64,000 nt of DNA from Arthrobacter zhaoxinii (GTDB taxonomy: Bacteria; Actinomycetota; Actinomycetes; Actinomycetales; Micrococcaceae). A program made the position numbers and the translations under genes. Of this stretch, positions 27,541 through 37,064 are shown piece by piece. The stretch's first letter is position 1, and each line of letters starts with the position of its first letter. The stretch lies in assembly GCF_024385505.1 (NCBI RefSeq), contig NZ_JANFLT010000001.1, positions 1 to 64,000 on the forward strand, written 5' to 3'. Under the pieces are notes generated by a model, which was given only the letters and a program-made list of their open reading frames with translations, did not search any database and was not told the DNA's origin.

Positions 27541-28059
27541 TCAGCGGCTCTCCGCCGCGGCTTCCGTTGCTTCCGCCGGCTCCGGCAGAATCATGCTTTC
27601 GGGCGGAATCGGGAGGCCCGGCACGTCGACGGCAACCTGCCAGCGCGGGCTGCCCAGCTCGCTGATGACCTTCCGCAGCTGGCTTCGAAGCGCCTCGGAC
27701 AGCAGCTCACCGCCGTCAAGCAGTGTCCGCTCAATGTTCTGCGCTTCGTGCAGGGCCTCGGTGCCCTGAGCGGTGATGGTCACCATGTGGCTGCGCTTGT
27801 CCAGATCATTACGCACCCGGCTGACGTGCCCGTGGGTTTCGAGGCGGGCCAGGGTTTTGCCCATGGTCTGCGCCTGAACGCGCACAAGCTGGGCCAGGCG
27901 GGCCTGCGTCATGGGTCCCTGCGTTTCCAGGACGCCCAACGCGATGACGCCTGCGTGGGTCAGCCCAATACTGACTAACCGCTCGTTCCAGGCGTGCTCT
28001 ACAAGGCGGGCGGCTGTCGACAACAGGCGACCGGTGGGCCAGCGCTCCATATCCGGCAT
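27541..28059 (-). CDS. MarR-family transcriptional regulator
   Basis: A 172-residue winged-helix regulator. The helix-turn-helix region is MTQARLAQLVRVQAQTMGKTLARLETHG and the wing VSRVRNDLDKRSHMVTIT. The start at 28059 (MPDMERWP) is chosen because GAGGAAGAG precedes it and upstream residues are not conserved-looking. The C-terminus carries a Glu/Ala/Pro-rich tail. It is divergent from the BCP peroxiredoxin gene, 151 bases apart, so redox-linked control of that gene is possible but unproven. Confidence 0.88.
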   Translation of the reverse strand: MPDMERWPTGRLLSTAARLVEHAWNERLVSIGLTHAGVIALGVLETQGPMTQARLAQLVRVQAQTMGKTLARLETHGHVSRVRNDLDKRSHMVTITAQGTEALHEAQNIERTLLDGGELLSEALRSQLRKVISELGSPRWQVAVDVPGLPIPPESMILPEPAEATEAAAESR

Positions 28060-28210
28060 AAAATAAAACTCTTCCTCTAGGCTTCGGATCCCGCGCAAAC
28101 AGTAAGTTTGCTGATTGCGTGCCGATCCACAGTCTAGGATAGCCACCGCGCGTGGGAATGTCGCGTTTTGACGCACCCGGCCGCGAAATCGAGACCAAGG
28201 AGAGACCTTC

Positions 28211-28678
28211 ATGCCCCGCCTTAGCCCAGACGAAACCGCACCGGAATTCGTCCTTCCCGCCGCAGACGGAACGAGCGTGTCATTGGCGGTTCTGCGCGGC
28301 AGCAGCACCATCGTCTACTTCTACCCGGCGGCGGCCACCCCCGGCTGCACCAAGGAGGCCTGCGACTTCCGTGACAACCTGAACAGCCTCAAAGGCGCCG
28401 GCTACACCGTCCTGGGCATCTCCCCCGACCCGGTGGAAAAGCTGGAAAAGTTCGCGGCCTCCGAAAACCTGAACTTCCCGCTGCTCTCCGACGCGGACCA
28501 CGCGGTGGCCGAGGCCTATGGCGCGTGGGGCGAGAAGAAGAACTACGGCCGCACCTATGAAGGACTGATCCGATCCACCGTGGTGGTGGACCCCGAGGGC
28601 AAGGTCTCCGTCGCCCAGTACAACGTCAAAGCCACCGGGCACGTGGCCAAGCTCCGTCGTGATCTGGGGCTTGACTAA
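28211..28678 (+). CDS. bcp: Thioredoxin-dependent peroxiredoxin (BCP type)
   Basis: A 155-residue atypical two-Cys or one-Cys peroxiredoxin. The peroxidatic Cys is in TPGCTKEACDF, which also holds the second Cys five residues later, the arrangement of BCP/PrxQ enzymes. Further blocks are LGISPDPVEKLEKF, FPLLSDADHAVAEAYGAWGEKKNYG and RSTVVVDPEGKV. It reduces H2O2 and lipid hydroperoxides with thioredoxin. GGAGAG precedes the ATG. tRNA-Leu follows 58 bases downstream. Confidence 0.95.
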   Translation: MPRLSPDETAPEFVLPAADGTSVSLAVLRGSSTIVYFYPAAATPGCTKEACDFRDNLNSLKGAGYTVLGISPDPVEKLEKFAASENLNFPLLSDADHAVAEAYGAWGEKKNYGRTYEGLIRSTVVVDPEGKVSVAQYNVKATGHVAKLRRDLGLD

Positions 28679-28736
28679 CCTCGGGTAGACTAAAACCGGT
28701 TTCCCGCACCCGGCCGAAAAGCCGGCAGGGAAAACG

Positions 28737-28818
<82 letters not shown>

Positions 28819-28826
28819 CTGAATAG

Positions 28827-28859
28827 TAAAAGCCCCGGTCTTCGGACCGGGGCTTTTTT
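28827..28859 (+). terminator. Terminator of tRNA-Leu
   Basis: AAAAGCCCCGGTC-TTCG-GACCGGGGCTTTTTT: a strong stem with a TTCG tetraloop and T-run. Confidence 0.93.
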
Positions 28860-28918
28860 CATGCCCGGATAAATCACCTCCCGCCCGGGGACGTGACCAA
28901 ATCGTGACCACGCCGACG

Positions 28919-28932
28919 GTGATCAATGTCAC
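28919..28932. promoter_or_regulatory. Candidate Crp/GlxR-type operator
   Basis: GTGA-TCAATG-TCAC matches the half-sites and 6-base spacing of Crp-family sites. It lies 128 bases upstream of the oligopeptide-binding protein start. Two direct CGTGACCA copies (28892 and 28903) lie just upstream. Control by a Crp/GlxR-like regulator is inferred from the pattern only. Confidence 0.4.
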
Positions 28933-29059
28933 GTAACAGAAACACTTCCCCATTAGGCTCTGTCCATACGTTTGTGTCCAAAGGACGCATCCGGGCCGGC
29001 TTTCCGGCCGCAGGCACCACTCGCTTAGCGTTCATCCGCCCTTGAGGAGTACCCAAAAC

Positions 29060-30754
29060 ATGTTCCCAGCAGACAGCGTCCGGAAAGGCCGGTCCGCGAA
29101 AAAGCGCGCGTCCGCCCTTACCGCCGGCCTTGCCCTGAGCGCACTCGTGCTCTCCGGCTGTGCCCAAAGCAACCGCGAGGAAGGGGCCGACAGCGGCTCC
29201 GAGGGCGTGGACGGCACCTTTGTGTTTGCCGCCTCGTCCGACCCGAAGTCCCTTGACCCGGCCTTCGCCTCCGACGGCGAAACCTTCCGCGTCAGCCGCC
29301 AGATGTTCGAGGGCCTGGTCGGCACCGAGCCCGGCACCGCGGACCCGGCACCCCTGCTGGCGAAGTCATGGGAGTCTTCCGAAGACGGCATGACCTACAC
29401 CTTCGAGCTCGAAGAAGGCGTCAAGTTCCATGACGGCACCGATTTCAACGCCGAAGCCGTCTGCGCCAACTTCGACCGCTGGTACAACTTCAGCGGCATC
29501 CAGCAGGCCGAAAGCCAGGCCTACTACTACGGCATGCTCTTCAAGGGATTCTCCGACAACCCCGAAGCCGCCACCTACAAGTCCTGCGAAGCCTCCTCGG
29601 ATTCCCAGGCCGTGGTCACCCTGAACAAGCCGTTCGCCGGCTTCGTTGCAGCCCTCTCGCTGCCCGCCTTCAGCATGCAGAGCCCTTCTGCCCTGGAGGA
29701 ATTCGGCGCCAACGAGTCTTCCGGCACGGCCGAAGCCCCGGAGCTGACCGAATACGCCAAGGGCCACCCGACCGGCACCGGTCCCTACAAGTTCGACGGC
29801 TGGGATGTGGGCAACCAGATCACCCTCTCGGCGAACGAGGACTACTGGGGCGGCGGCGAACCCCAGGTCACCGACATCATCTTCCGCGTGATCGACGATC
29901 CGCAGGCCCGCCGCCAGTCCCTGGAATCCGGCGACATTGACGGCTACGACCTCGTGGCCCCGGCCGACACCCAGTCCCTGGCCGACGCCGGGTTCAACGT
30001 GGTCCCCCGCGATCCCTTCACCATCCTCTATCTGGGCATGAACCAGCAGGTGAAGGAGCTGGCTGATCCCAAGGTCCGCCAGGCCATCGCCCATGCCATC
30101 GACAAGGAAGCCCTGGTCAGCCAGACCCTGCCCGAGGGCACCAAGGTGGCCACCCAGTTCATTCCCGACGTCGTCAACGGCTACAACGAAGACGTCACCA
30201 CGTATGAGTACGACCCCGAGAAGGCCAAGGCACTGCTGGCAGAGGCCGGCTACCCGGACGGCTTCAGCGTGGACTTCAACTACCCCACCGGCGTTTCCCG
30301 TCCGTACATGCCCACCCCCGAGCAGGTCTTCACCAACCTGAGCGCCCAGCTGGGCGAGGTAGGCATCACGGTCAACGAGCAGCCGAACAAGTGGTCCCCG
30401 GATTATCTGGACCGGGTCCAGGCAGGGTCGGACCACGGCCTGCACCTGCTGGGCTGGACGGGTGACTACAACGACACGGACAACTTCGTAGGCGTGTTCT
30501 TCGGTCAGGAAAAGCCGGAGTTCGGCTTCAACAACCCGGAGATCTTCGCGGCCCTCGAAGAGGCCCGCCAGGTTTCCACCCTCGAAGAGCAGACCCCGCT
30601 CTACGAGCAGATCAATGAGGACATCGCCAAGTTCGTGCCGGCCGTTCCGCTGGCCCACCCGGCGCCGTCGCTCGCGTTCTCCGAACGGGTGGAGTCCTAC
30701 CCGGCCAGCCCGGTGAGCGACGAAGTCTTCAGCGACATCAAGCTCACCAAGTAA
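29060..30754 (+). CDS. Oligopeptide ABC transporter substrate-binding lipoprotein
   Basis: A 564-residue family-5 extracellular solute-binding protein (OppA/DppA type). It has a Sec lipoprotein signal peptide with lipobox LSGC (Cys34). Typical blocks are SLDPAFASDGETFRVSRQMFEGL, VKFHDGTDFNAEAV, GTGPYKFDGW, FTILYLGMNQ and VRQAIAHAIDKEALV. The ATG at 29060 has GAGGAG nine bases upstream; a TTG at 29042 overlaps that site and is unlikely. Two permease genes follow. The ligand is probably a peptide or a nickel/sugar-type small molecule and cannot be specified. Confidence 0.93.
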   Translation: MFPADSVRKGRSAKKRASALTAGLALSALVLSGCAQSNREEGADSGSEGVDGTFVFAASSDPKSLDPAFASDGETFRVSRQMFEGLVGTEPGTADPAPLLAKSWESSEDGMTYTFELEEGVKFHDGTDFNAEAVCANFDRWYNFSGIQQAESQAYYYGMLFKGFSDNPEAATYKSCEASSDSQAVVTLNKPFAGFVAALSLPAFSMQSPSALEEFGANESSGTAEAPELTEYAKGHPTGTGPYKFDGWDVGNQITLSANEDYWGGGEPQVTDIIFRVIDDPQARRQSLESGDIDGYDLVAPADTQSLADAGFNVVPRDPFTILYLGMNQQVKELADPKVRQAIAHAIDKEALVSQTLPEGTKVATQFIPDVVNGYNEDVTTYEYDPEKAKALLAEAGYPDGFSVDFNYPTGVSRPYMPTPEQVFTNLSAQLGEVGITVNEQPNKWSPDYLDRVQAGSDHGLHLLGWTGDYNDTDNFVGVFFGQEKPEFGFNNPEIFAALEEARQVSTLEEQTPLYEQINEDIAKFVPAVPLAHPAPSLAFSERVESYPASPVSDEVFSDIKLTK

Positions 30755-30855
30755 CCCCTGAGTTGAGGCCGGGAACCCCGCGGGGTTCCCGGCCTCCAAC
30801 GCGCCTCGTCTTTTCCTCCCCAGATCCTCCAGCCTCCCGCTGGGAAAGGACACTC

Positions 30856-31860
30856 GTGCTACGAGTCATCGGCAAACGCCTTCTTATGCTGATCCCCACC
30901 CTGATCGGCCTCTCGATCCTGCTGTTCCTGTGGGTCCGCAACCTGCCCGGCGGCCCGGCAACCGCGCTGCTCGGCGACAAGGCATCCCCGGAAGCCATCG
31001 CCAACATCAACAAGGCCTACGGATTCGACCGCCCCCTGATCGAGCAGTACTTCACCTACGTCGGCAAACTCCTCCAGGGAGACTTCGGCACCTCCATCGT
31101 CACCGGACGCCCCGTGCTCGAGGAGTTCGCCACCCGCTTCCCCGCCACCGTGGAGCTCGCCGTTGTCGCCCTCATTTTCGCGATCGGCATCGGCATTCCG
31201 CTGGGTTATCTCGCAGCCAGCCACTACGGGCGCTTCTGGGACCACTCCTCCGTGGTGCTGTCCCTGATCGGCATCACCGTCCCCGTGTTCTTCCTCGCCT
31301 TCATCCTCAAGTGGGTACTGGCCATCCAGCTGGGCTGGTTCCCCACCGACGGGCGCCAGGATCCACGCATCAACGCCACACACGTCACCGACTTCTACGT
31401 CCTGGACGGGCTCCTCACCCGGGAATGGGACGCTTCCTGGGACGCCATCCTGCACCTGGTGCTTCCCGCCATCGCGCTGGGCACCATTCCGCTGGCAATC
31501 ATCGTGCGCATCACCCGGGCCTCGGTCCTGGAGGTCCAGGGCGCTGACTACGTCCGCACCGCCCGGGCCAAGGGCCTGATGGAAAAAACCATCCGCGGCC
31601 GGTTTGTGCTGCGCAACGCCATGCTGCCCGTGACCACCACCATCGGCCTGCAGACCGGCCTGCTGATTTCCGGTGCAGTGCTGACGGAGACGGTCTTCGC
31701 CTTCAGCGGCATCGGGAGGTTCCTGAGGGACGCGATCTTCGCCCTCGACTATCCCGTCCTGCAGGGATTCATTGTCTTCATCGCCGTGGCCTACTCACTG
31801 ATCAACCTGATCGTTGATGTGTCCTACGGTTTCATCGATCCAAGGGTGCGTGTCCAGTGA
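30856..31860 (+). CDS. Oligopeptide ABC transporter permease (DppB type)
   Basis: A 334-residue inner-membrane permease with about six helices. It opens VIGKRLLMLIPTLIGLSILLF, the usual first helix of DppB. The EAA-type loop is in DYVRTARAKGLMEKTIRGRFVLRNAMLP. GTG at 30856 with AAAGGA upstream is chosen as the start; an in-frame extension to 30763 encodes a Pro/Arg-rich stretch that is not membrane-like. The stop overlaps the next permease start. Confidence 0.93.
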   Translation: MLRVIGKRLLMLIPTLIGLSILLFLWVRNLPGGPATALLGDKASPEAIANINKAYGFDRPLIEQYFTYVGKLLQGDFGTSIVTGRPVLEEFATRFPATVELAVVALIFAIGIGIPLGYLAASHYGRFWDHSSVVLSLIGITVPVFFLAFILKWVLAIQLGWFPTDGRQDPRINATHVTDFYVLDGLLTREWDASWDAILHLVLPAIALGTIPLAIIVRITRASVLEVQGADYVRTARAKGLMEKTIRGRFVLRNAMLPVTTTIGLQTGLLISGAVLTETVFAFSGIGRFLRDAIFALDYPVLQGFIVFIAVAYSLINLIVDVSYGFIDPRVRVQ

Positions 31861-32801
31861 GTACTACTCTGCCTCCCGCAGCGGGCGGGTCCGTCCTCCC
31901 CGAAGGGGCTCCCACAGCGAAGCCAGCCACCGGCAGCGGCATGTGGAAAGACGCCTTCCGCCGGCTGCGCCGCAACCCGGCGGCCATTGCCGGCGCCGTC
32001 ATTGTGGGCCTGTTCATCCTGGTCTCCATCCTCGCCCCGCTGCTTGCCCCCTACGGCGGCAACGACCTGCCCGGCCGCACCAACATCACCCCGACCAGCA
32101 TTCCCGGTCCGGGCGACATTGACGGCTATCCCCTGGGCCTGGACCGGTTCGGCGGCGACGTCCTTTCCAAACTTCTCTGGGGTGCACGCGCGTCCCTGAT
32201 CATCGGTGTTGTCTCCACCGCTCTCGGCCTGGCCGGCGGCGTGCTGCTCGGCGTCATTGCCGGCGGCCTGGGCGGCTGGGTGGACAGCGTGATCATGCGC
32301 TTCGTCGACATCCTGCTCTCGGTTCCGAACCTGCTGCTGGCCGTGAGCATCGCGGCCCTGCTGGGACAGAATGCCGCCGCCGTCATGATCGCCATCGGTG
32401 TCTCGCAGGTGCCCATCTTTGCCCGGCTCCTGCGCTCGTCGATGATTTCCCAGCGCAGCGCGGACTACATCCTGTCCGCCCAGACGCTGGGGCTGAGCCG
32501 GCGCACCATCACCATGAGCCACCTGCTGCCCAACAGCATGGGCCCGGTGATTGTCCAGGCGACCCTGACCCTGGCGACGGCGGTCATTGACGCCGCTGCG
32601 CTGTCCTTCCTGGGGCTCGGCGGCGGCCTGCCGCAGACCGCCGAGTGGGGCCGGATGCTGACCTACGCCCAGGCCGAACTGGGTGTGGCTCCACAGCTGG
32701 CCTTCCTGCCGGGTATCTGTATTGCGGTGACCGCGCTTGGCTTCACCCTGCTGGGCGAGTCCCTGCGCGAGGCGCTGGATCCCAAGACCCGGCGGAAGTA
32801 A
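31857..32801 (+). CDS. Oligopeptide ABC transporter permease (DppC type)
   Basis: A 314-residue permease. The N-terminal Ala/Pro/Gly-rich stretch is cytosolic. It is followed by the DppC-type first helix and AAIAGAVIVGLFILVSILAPLLAPY, a periplasmic segment with the PLGLDRFGGDVLSKLLWGAR block, and five further helices. The EAA loop is in YILSAQTLGLSRRTITMSHLLPNSMGP. The GTG start overlaps the preceding TGA by four bases, so the two permeases are coupled. The ATPase is encoded on the other strand downstream rather than next in line. Confidence 0.93.
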   Translation: MSTTLPPAAGGSVLPEGAPTAKPATGSGMWKDAFRRLRRNPAAIAGAVIVGLFILVSILAPLLAPYGGNDLPGRTNITPTSIPGPGDIDGYPLGLDRFGGDVLSKLLWGARASLIIGVVSTALGLAGGVLLGVIAGGLGGWVDSVIMRFVDILLSVPNLLLAVSIAALLGQNAAAVMIAIGVSQVPIFARLLRSSMISQRSADYILSAQTLGLSRRTITMSHLLPNSMGPVIVQATLTLATAVIDAAALSFLGLGGGLPQTAEWGRMLTYAQAELGVAPQLAFLPGICIAVTALGFTLLGESLREALDPKTRRK

Positions 32802-32827
32802 CCGGGAGCGGCATACCGCTGCAAACA

Positions 32828-32869
32828 ACAGAAGGGCCTTCCCTGGAATTCCAGGGAAGGCCCTTCTGT
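32828..32869. terminator. 42-bp perfect palindrome between convergent genes
   Basis: Bases 32828-32869 are a perfect inverted repeat without a spacer (arms begin ACAGAAGGGCCTTCC). As RNA it would form a long hairpin from either strand. It lies between the permease gene (+) and the TPR gene (-) and probably ends both transcripts, although no T-run follows. Confidence 0.6.
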
Positions 32870-32914
32870 GTTGGTGCACCAGGCGTTTCCGGCCCGGCAG
32901 CTATTCTGCGCGGC

Positions 32915-33469
32915 TCAAGCGCGACCGGTACCGCCGTCGTCGCCGTCCCCGTCGAGTGACGCCAGGTAATCCGCGTTGCCGTGCAGTGCCGGCAGATACC
33001 GCTCCAGGTCCTCCGAGGAGACATTCTCCGCGAGCAGGACCAGCAGACCGGCGAGCGCCGCGTTCGCCTTGCCCGCGGCATGCAGGCTAAGCGCCTCGAA
33101 GACACCCAGCGACACCGACCCGGGGAAGGCACGCCGGGCGCCGGCAAACACCGCCAGGGACTCCTCGGTGCGGCCGAGCAGCCGGAGAGTGCTGCCGTAC
33201 TGGAGGTAGCAGCGACGCAGCACGTCCCCCTCCAGCCCCAGCGCCAGCGCCTGTTCGTAGAATCCCGCAGCCGTTTCCTCTTCGCCTGCAGTGTCATAGG
33301 CGCCGCCCACTTCATAGAGCACTCGGGGATTGCCCGGGTGCCGGTGATGGACCTCGAGCAGCGCAGCAATGGTCGGCGCCATGTCCTCCCGGTTCCGGAC
33401 GGACAGCAGCTCCCGCAGTTCGGCATCCAGTTCCGCTTCTGCGCCCGCCTGCACGGCGCCGCCCGTCAT
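32915..33469 (-). CDS. TPR-repeat protein
   Basis: A 184-residue protein of paired helices fitting tetratricopeptide repeats: APTIAALLEVHHRHPGNPRVLYEVGGAYDTAGEEETAAGFYEQALALG, then CYLQYGSTLRLLGRTEESLAVFAGARRAFPG, and a third repeat before an acidic Gly/Asp tail. No signal peptide is seen. Its ATG overlaps the stop of the double-ATPase gene (TAATG), so it is translated by coupling. Proteins of this type occur as unassigned companions in actinobacteria. A scaffold or assembly role is an inference. Confidence 0.75.
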   Translation of the reverse strand: MTGGAVQAGAEAELDAELRELLSVRNREDMAPTIAALLEVHHRHPGNPRVLYEVGGAYDTAGEEETAAGFYEQALALGLEGDVLRRCYLQYGSTLRLLGRTEESLAVFAGARRAFPGSVSLGVFEALSLHAAGKANAALAGLLVLLAENVSSEDLERYLPALHGNADYLASLDGDGDDGGTGRA

Positions 33470-35178
33470 TAGGAGGCCAGCTCGCTGTCGATGTTGAGCT
33501 CGTTGCCCGGGATGGATGCCAGGAGCTTCCGCGTGTAGGGGTGGCGCGGGTTGGAGAAGACTTCCTCCGAGGTGGCGGCCTCCACCAGTTCGCCGTCCTT
33601 CATAACGCACACGTAGTCGGAGATCAGCCGGACCACTGCCAGGTCATGGGAGATAAAGAGGTAGCTGAGACCGAACTCGCGCTGCAGGTCCCCGAGCAGC
33701 TGGAGGATCTGCGCCTGTACCAGGACGTCCAGGGCCGAGACCGGCTCGTCGCAGACAATCAGCTCCGGCTTCAGCGCCAGGGCACGGGCGATGGCCACAC
33801 GCTGCCGCTGCCCGCCCGAGAGCTCCGCAGGGTAGCGGTGCAGCATCTCCGGCGGCAGCGCCACCTGCTCCATCAGTTCAAGCACACGACGGCGGCGCTC
33901 TGCCTTGTCGCCGCGGCGGTAAGTCTTGAGTGGTTCCTCCAGGATCCGTTCGATGGTGTACATCGGGTCCAGCGAGGAATAGGGGTCCTGGAAGATCGGC
34001 TGCACCCGCTGCCGGAACTCGCGCAGCTGGACCTTGTCCAGGGTCGCGACGTCCATGCCGTCAAAGGTCATGGTTCCGCTGGTGGGTTCAATCAGCTTCA
34101 GCAGCATCCGCGCGGTAGTGGTCTTGCCGGAACCGGACTCCCCCACAATCGCCACGGTGCGGCCGCGCGGAATGTCCAGGGTGACATTCTTCGCGGCATA
34201 GAAATCATCGGAACGGCCGCGGATCTTGAAGACCTTGGTGAGGTCGCGGAACTCCACGATGTTGTCCGGCTCCGCCGCGGCGGGCTCGGCAGCCAGGGTC
34301 TTCGACGGTCCGGCGGTCGCCGCGCCCTTCGGCGCGGCATGCCCGGCAAAGGCACCGGGGCTGAGCCGCACGGCCGCCACACTGGGGGCGGCACGGACCA
34401 GGGACTGGGTGTACGGGTGCTGCGGATCCTCCAGCAGCTGGCGGGCGGGACCGGTTTCCACCACCTCGCCGCGGTGCATCACCACCAGTTCGGAGGCACG
34501 CTCGGCGGCGAGCCCCAGGTCATGGGTAATCAGCAGGACGGAAGACCCGAGCTCCTCCGTCATCCGGTCAATCTGGTCCAGAATGGTCCGCTGGACCGTG
34601 ACGTCCAGGGCGCTGGTGGGTTCGTCGGCGATCAGCAGCCGGGGGCGGCACGCCAGCCCAATGGCAATCAGGGCACGCTGGCGCATGCCGCCGGAGAACT
34701 CATGCGGGTACTGCTTGGCACGTTCGGCGGCATTGGGAAGCCCCGCCGCGGTGAGGACCTCCACGACCTTCCGGTCAACGTCCTTGGACGTCGCCATCCC
34801 GTGGACCAGCAGGGTTTCGGCAACCTGGGTGCCGATCTTGGTGACCGGGTTGAGGTTGGACATGGGATCCTGCGGAACCAGTCCGATGGAACGCCCGCGG
34901 ATAGCCCGAATCTTGGACTCCGGAAGACCCACCAGTTCCTGGCCGTCGAAGCGGATGCTGCCCGAGGCGACCTTGCCGTTACCCGGCAGCAGCCCGATGA
35001 CGGCCATTGCGGTAGTGGACTTTCCGGACCCGGACTCCCCCACAATGGCCAGCGTCTTGCCTGCCGGGAGAGAAAAACCGGCATTGCGGACGGCGGGGAC
35101 TTCTCCGTCCATGGTCCGGAAATTAACGGCGAGGTTGCTCACCTCGAGCAGGGGCGAATCAGTGGTCAAATCAGTCAT
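33469..35178 (-). CDS. Oligopeptide ABC transporter, fused double ATPase (DppD-DppF)
   Basis: A 569-residue protein joining two ABC ATPases. Domain 1 has Walker A GESGSGKST (residues 47-55), signature FSGGMRQRALIAIGLA and Walker B LLIADEPTSALD. Domain 2 has GESGSGKTT, signature LSGGQRQRVAIARALA and LIVCDEPVSALD. An Ala/Pro-rich linker of about 60 residues connects them. Both halves appear active. The ATG at 35178 (MTDLTTDSP) is chosen over an in-frame upstream start. It most likely powers the permeases encoded opposite, since no other ATPase for them is present. Confidence 0.93.
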   Translation of the reverse strand: MTDLTTDSPLLEVSNLAVNFRTMDGEVPAVRNAGFSLPAGKTLAIVGESGSGKSTTAMAVIGLLPGNGKVASGSIRFDGQELVGLPESKIRAIRGRSIGLVPQDPMSNLNPVTKIGTQVAETLLVHGMATSKDVDRKVVEVLTAAGLPNAAERAKQYPHEFSGGMRQRALIAIGLACRPRLLIADEPTSALDVTVQRTILDQIDRMTEELGSSVLLITHDLGLAAERASELVVMHRGEVVETGPARQLLEDPQHPYTQSLVRAAPSVAAVRLSPGAFAGHAAPKGAATAGPSKTLAAEPAAAEPDNIVEFRDLTKVFKIRGRSDDFYAAKNVTLDIPRGRTVAIVGESGSGKTTTARMLLKLIEPTSGTMTFDGMDVATLDKVQLREFRQRVQPIFQDPYSSLDPMYTIERILEEPLKTYRRGDKAERRRRVLELMEQVALPPEMLHRYPAELSGGQRQRVAIARALALKPELIVCDEPVSALDVLVQAQILQLLGDLQREFGLSYLFISHDLAVVRLISDYVCVMKDGELVEAATSEEVFSNPRHPYTRKLLASIPGNELNIDSELAS

Positions 35179-35303
35179 TTCCCCATCCTGCCCCACTCTT
35201 GCCCCTTGTGACGCGTGTCTCACAGCTGTTTACCGGTTTTTAATCATTTAGAATGAAGAATCACCGAAATATGAGGGATGGAGCGTCCCGGAGGAGTATC
35301 ACC

Positions 35304-37064
35304 GTGACCAAATCCGGCAGAGGCAAATCCGGCAGCGCCGAATCCGGCAGCGCCCAGCACGGCACTATTATCTCCGGCCCTGCTGATCCCGGCACCGGCA
35401 CCCCCGCCCTTTCCCGCCGCTCGGTTATCCGTGCGAGCGCCGTGGCCGCGGCCTTTATGCTCGCCGGCTGCACGGCGGAGGCAGCGGATGATTCCCCGTC
35501 CCCGGCCCCTGCGGCCACCGGACCGGCCGGTCCCCGGGGCCGGTTCGTCTTTGCGGCGGCGGCACGCCCGGTAACCCTGGACCCCGCCCTGGCCACGGAC
35601 ACCGAGTCCTACCGCGTCACGCGCCAGGTGCTGGAAGGACTGGTGGGCGTGGACCCCCTGACCTCCGCCCCGACGCCGCTGCTGGCCAAGAGCTGGACCA
35701 AGTCCGAGGACCGCAGGACATATACCTTTGAACTGCGCCGCGACGTCACCTTCCACGACGGCGAGCCGTTCAACGCCGAGGCCGTACGCCGGAACTTCGA
35801 GCGCTGGTACACCCTGCCGGAATCCGTGCGCAGCGATTCCCTGATGTACCGGTCGGTTTTCCGCGGATTCTCGGACACCCCGAAGACCGCGGTCTACCGG
35901 GAATGCGTGGTTGAGGACGAATACACGGTGCGGGTGGAGCTCACCGAGCCGCTGAACAGCTTCATCCCCGCCCTTGCCGCTCCGGCCTTCGCCATGTCGT
36001 CGCCGAAGGCCCTCACGGACGCCGCCGCCGATGCCCTGACCCAGGAACGCAACGGGCGGAAGGTCTCCGGCTACGGTGTCGCCCCGGTGGGCACCGGTCC
36101 GTTCCGTTTTGTCGGCTGGAACGAGGACACCGTTGAGCTGGCCGCCTACCCGGAGTACTGGGGCGAGGCCGGACAGATCGGAACCGTCGTCTTCCGGACC
36201 ATCTCCAGCCCCGAAGGCCGGCTTCGTGCCCTGAAGAAGGGGGACGTGGACGGTTACGACCTGGTGACCGTCAACGACGTCGGCGACCTGGCCCGCAACG
36301 GCCTGCAGATCCAGCAGCGGGACCCGTATTCCATCCTTTATCTGGGCATCAACACCAATTTCCCCGGTCTGGACAACGTCCTGATCCGCCGAGCGGTTGC
36401 CCACGCCATCGACAAGCCGGCCGTCCTGGAGGGTCTGTTCCTGAACGGCACCAAGGCCGCCAACCAGTTCCTTCCGGAAAAGCTCGGCCTGACCTCCGAC
36501 AGCATTACCAGCTACGGGTACGACGTCGACAAGGCCCGCGAGCTGCTCAAGGAAGCCGGCTACGACGGCCGTGAACTGCCGTTCTACTACCCGCGCCGCG
36601 TGACCCGCAGCTACCTGCCCACACCGGAAAAGGTCTACGCCCGGCTCAGCAGCCAGCTCACCGCCGCCGGATTCAACATCCGCCCGGTCCCCGTGGACTG
36701 GTCCCAGGGCTACCTCGACAGGGTGCAGGGCAAGGAGGACCGGGCCTTCCACCTGCTCGGACTTGCCGGAAGCTACGAGGCCGGGGACAACTTTGTAGGA
36801 ACCCTGTTCGGCCGCTATACCGCCGAATTTTCCTACAACGACCCCGAGGTCTTCACCGGCATCGAAAAAGCACGGACCCTCGCCGAGGGCCAGGAACAGA
36901 CGGACGCCTACCAAGCGATCTCCGACCGGCTTTCCGAGCGGGTGCCGGCTGTCCCCCTCGCTTTCCCCATCTCCGCCTTGGCGCTGTCCCCCCGGGTGGG
37001 CGGCTATCCCACCAGCCCCGTCCTGCACGAAGTCTTCAACCGGATCACCCTGACGGACAGCTGA
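35304..37064 (+). CDS. Second oligopeptide-binding lipoprotein, twin-arginine signal
   Basis: A 586-residue family-5 solute-binding protein. The start is the GTG at 35304 with GGAGGAG seven bases upstream. About 35 Gly/Ser-rich residues precede a Tat-like signal [20 protein letters not shown], with the lipobox Cys at 56. The mature part parallels the first binding protein: [57 protein letters not shown] and [14 protein letters not shown]. It is divergent from the ATPase gene (125-base shared region). Probably an alternative receptor for the same transporter. Confidence 0.92.
   Translation: MTKSGRGKSGSAESGSAQHGTIISGPADPGTGTPALSRRSVIRASAVAAAFMLAGCTAEAADDSPSPAPAATGPAGPRGRFVFAAAARPVTLDPALATDTESYRVTRQVLEGLVGVDPLTSAPTPLLAKSWTKSEDRRTYTFELRRDVTFHDGEPFNAEAVRRNFERWYTLPESVRSDSLMYRSVFRGFSDTPKTAVYRECVVEDEYTVRVELTEPLNSFIPALAAPAFAMSSPKALTDAAADALTQERNGRKVSGYGVAPVGTGPFRFVGWNEDTVELAAYPEYWGEAGQIGTVVFRTISSPEGRLRALKKGDVDGYDLVTVNDVGDLARNGLQIQQRDPYSILYLGINTNFPGLDNVLIRRAVAHAIDKPAVLEGLFLNGTKAANQFLPEKLGLTSDSITSYGYDVDKARELLKEAGYDGRELPFYYPRRVTRSYLPTPEKVYARLSSQLTAAGFNIRPVPVDWSQGYLDRVQGKEDRAFHLLGLAGSYEAGDNFVGTLFGRYTAEFSYNDPEVFTGIEKARTLAEGQEQTDAYQAISDRLSERVPAVPLAFPISALALSPRVGGYPTSPVLHEVFNRITLTDS

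Noticed and set aside
29042-29059. TTG start for the first oligopeptide-binding protein
   Set aside because: The TTG overlaps the GAGGAG ribosome site that serves the ATG at 29060, and a normal signal peptide follows that ATG.
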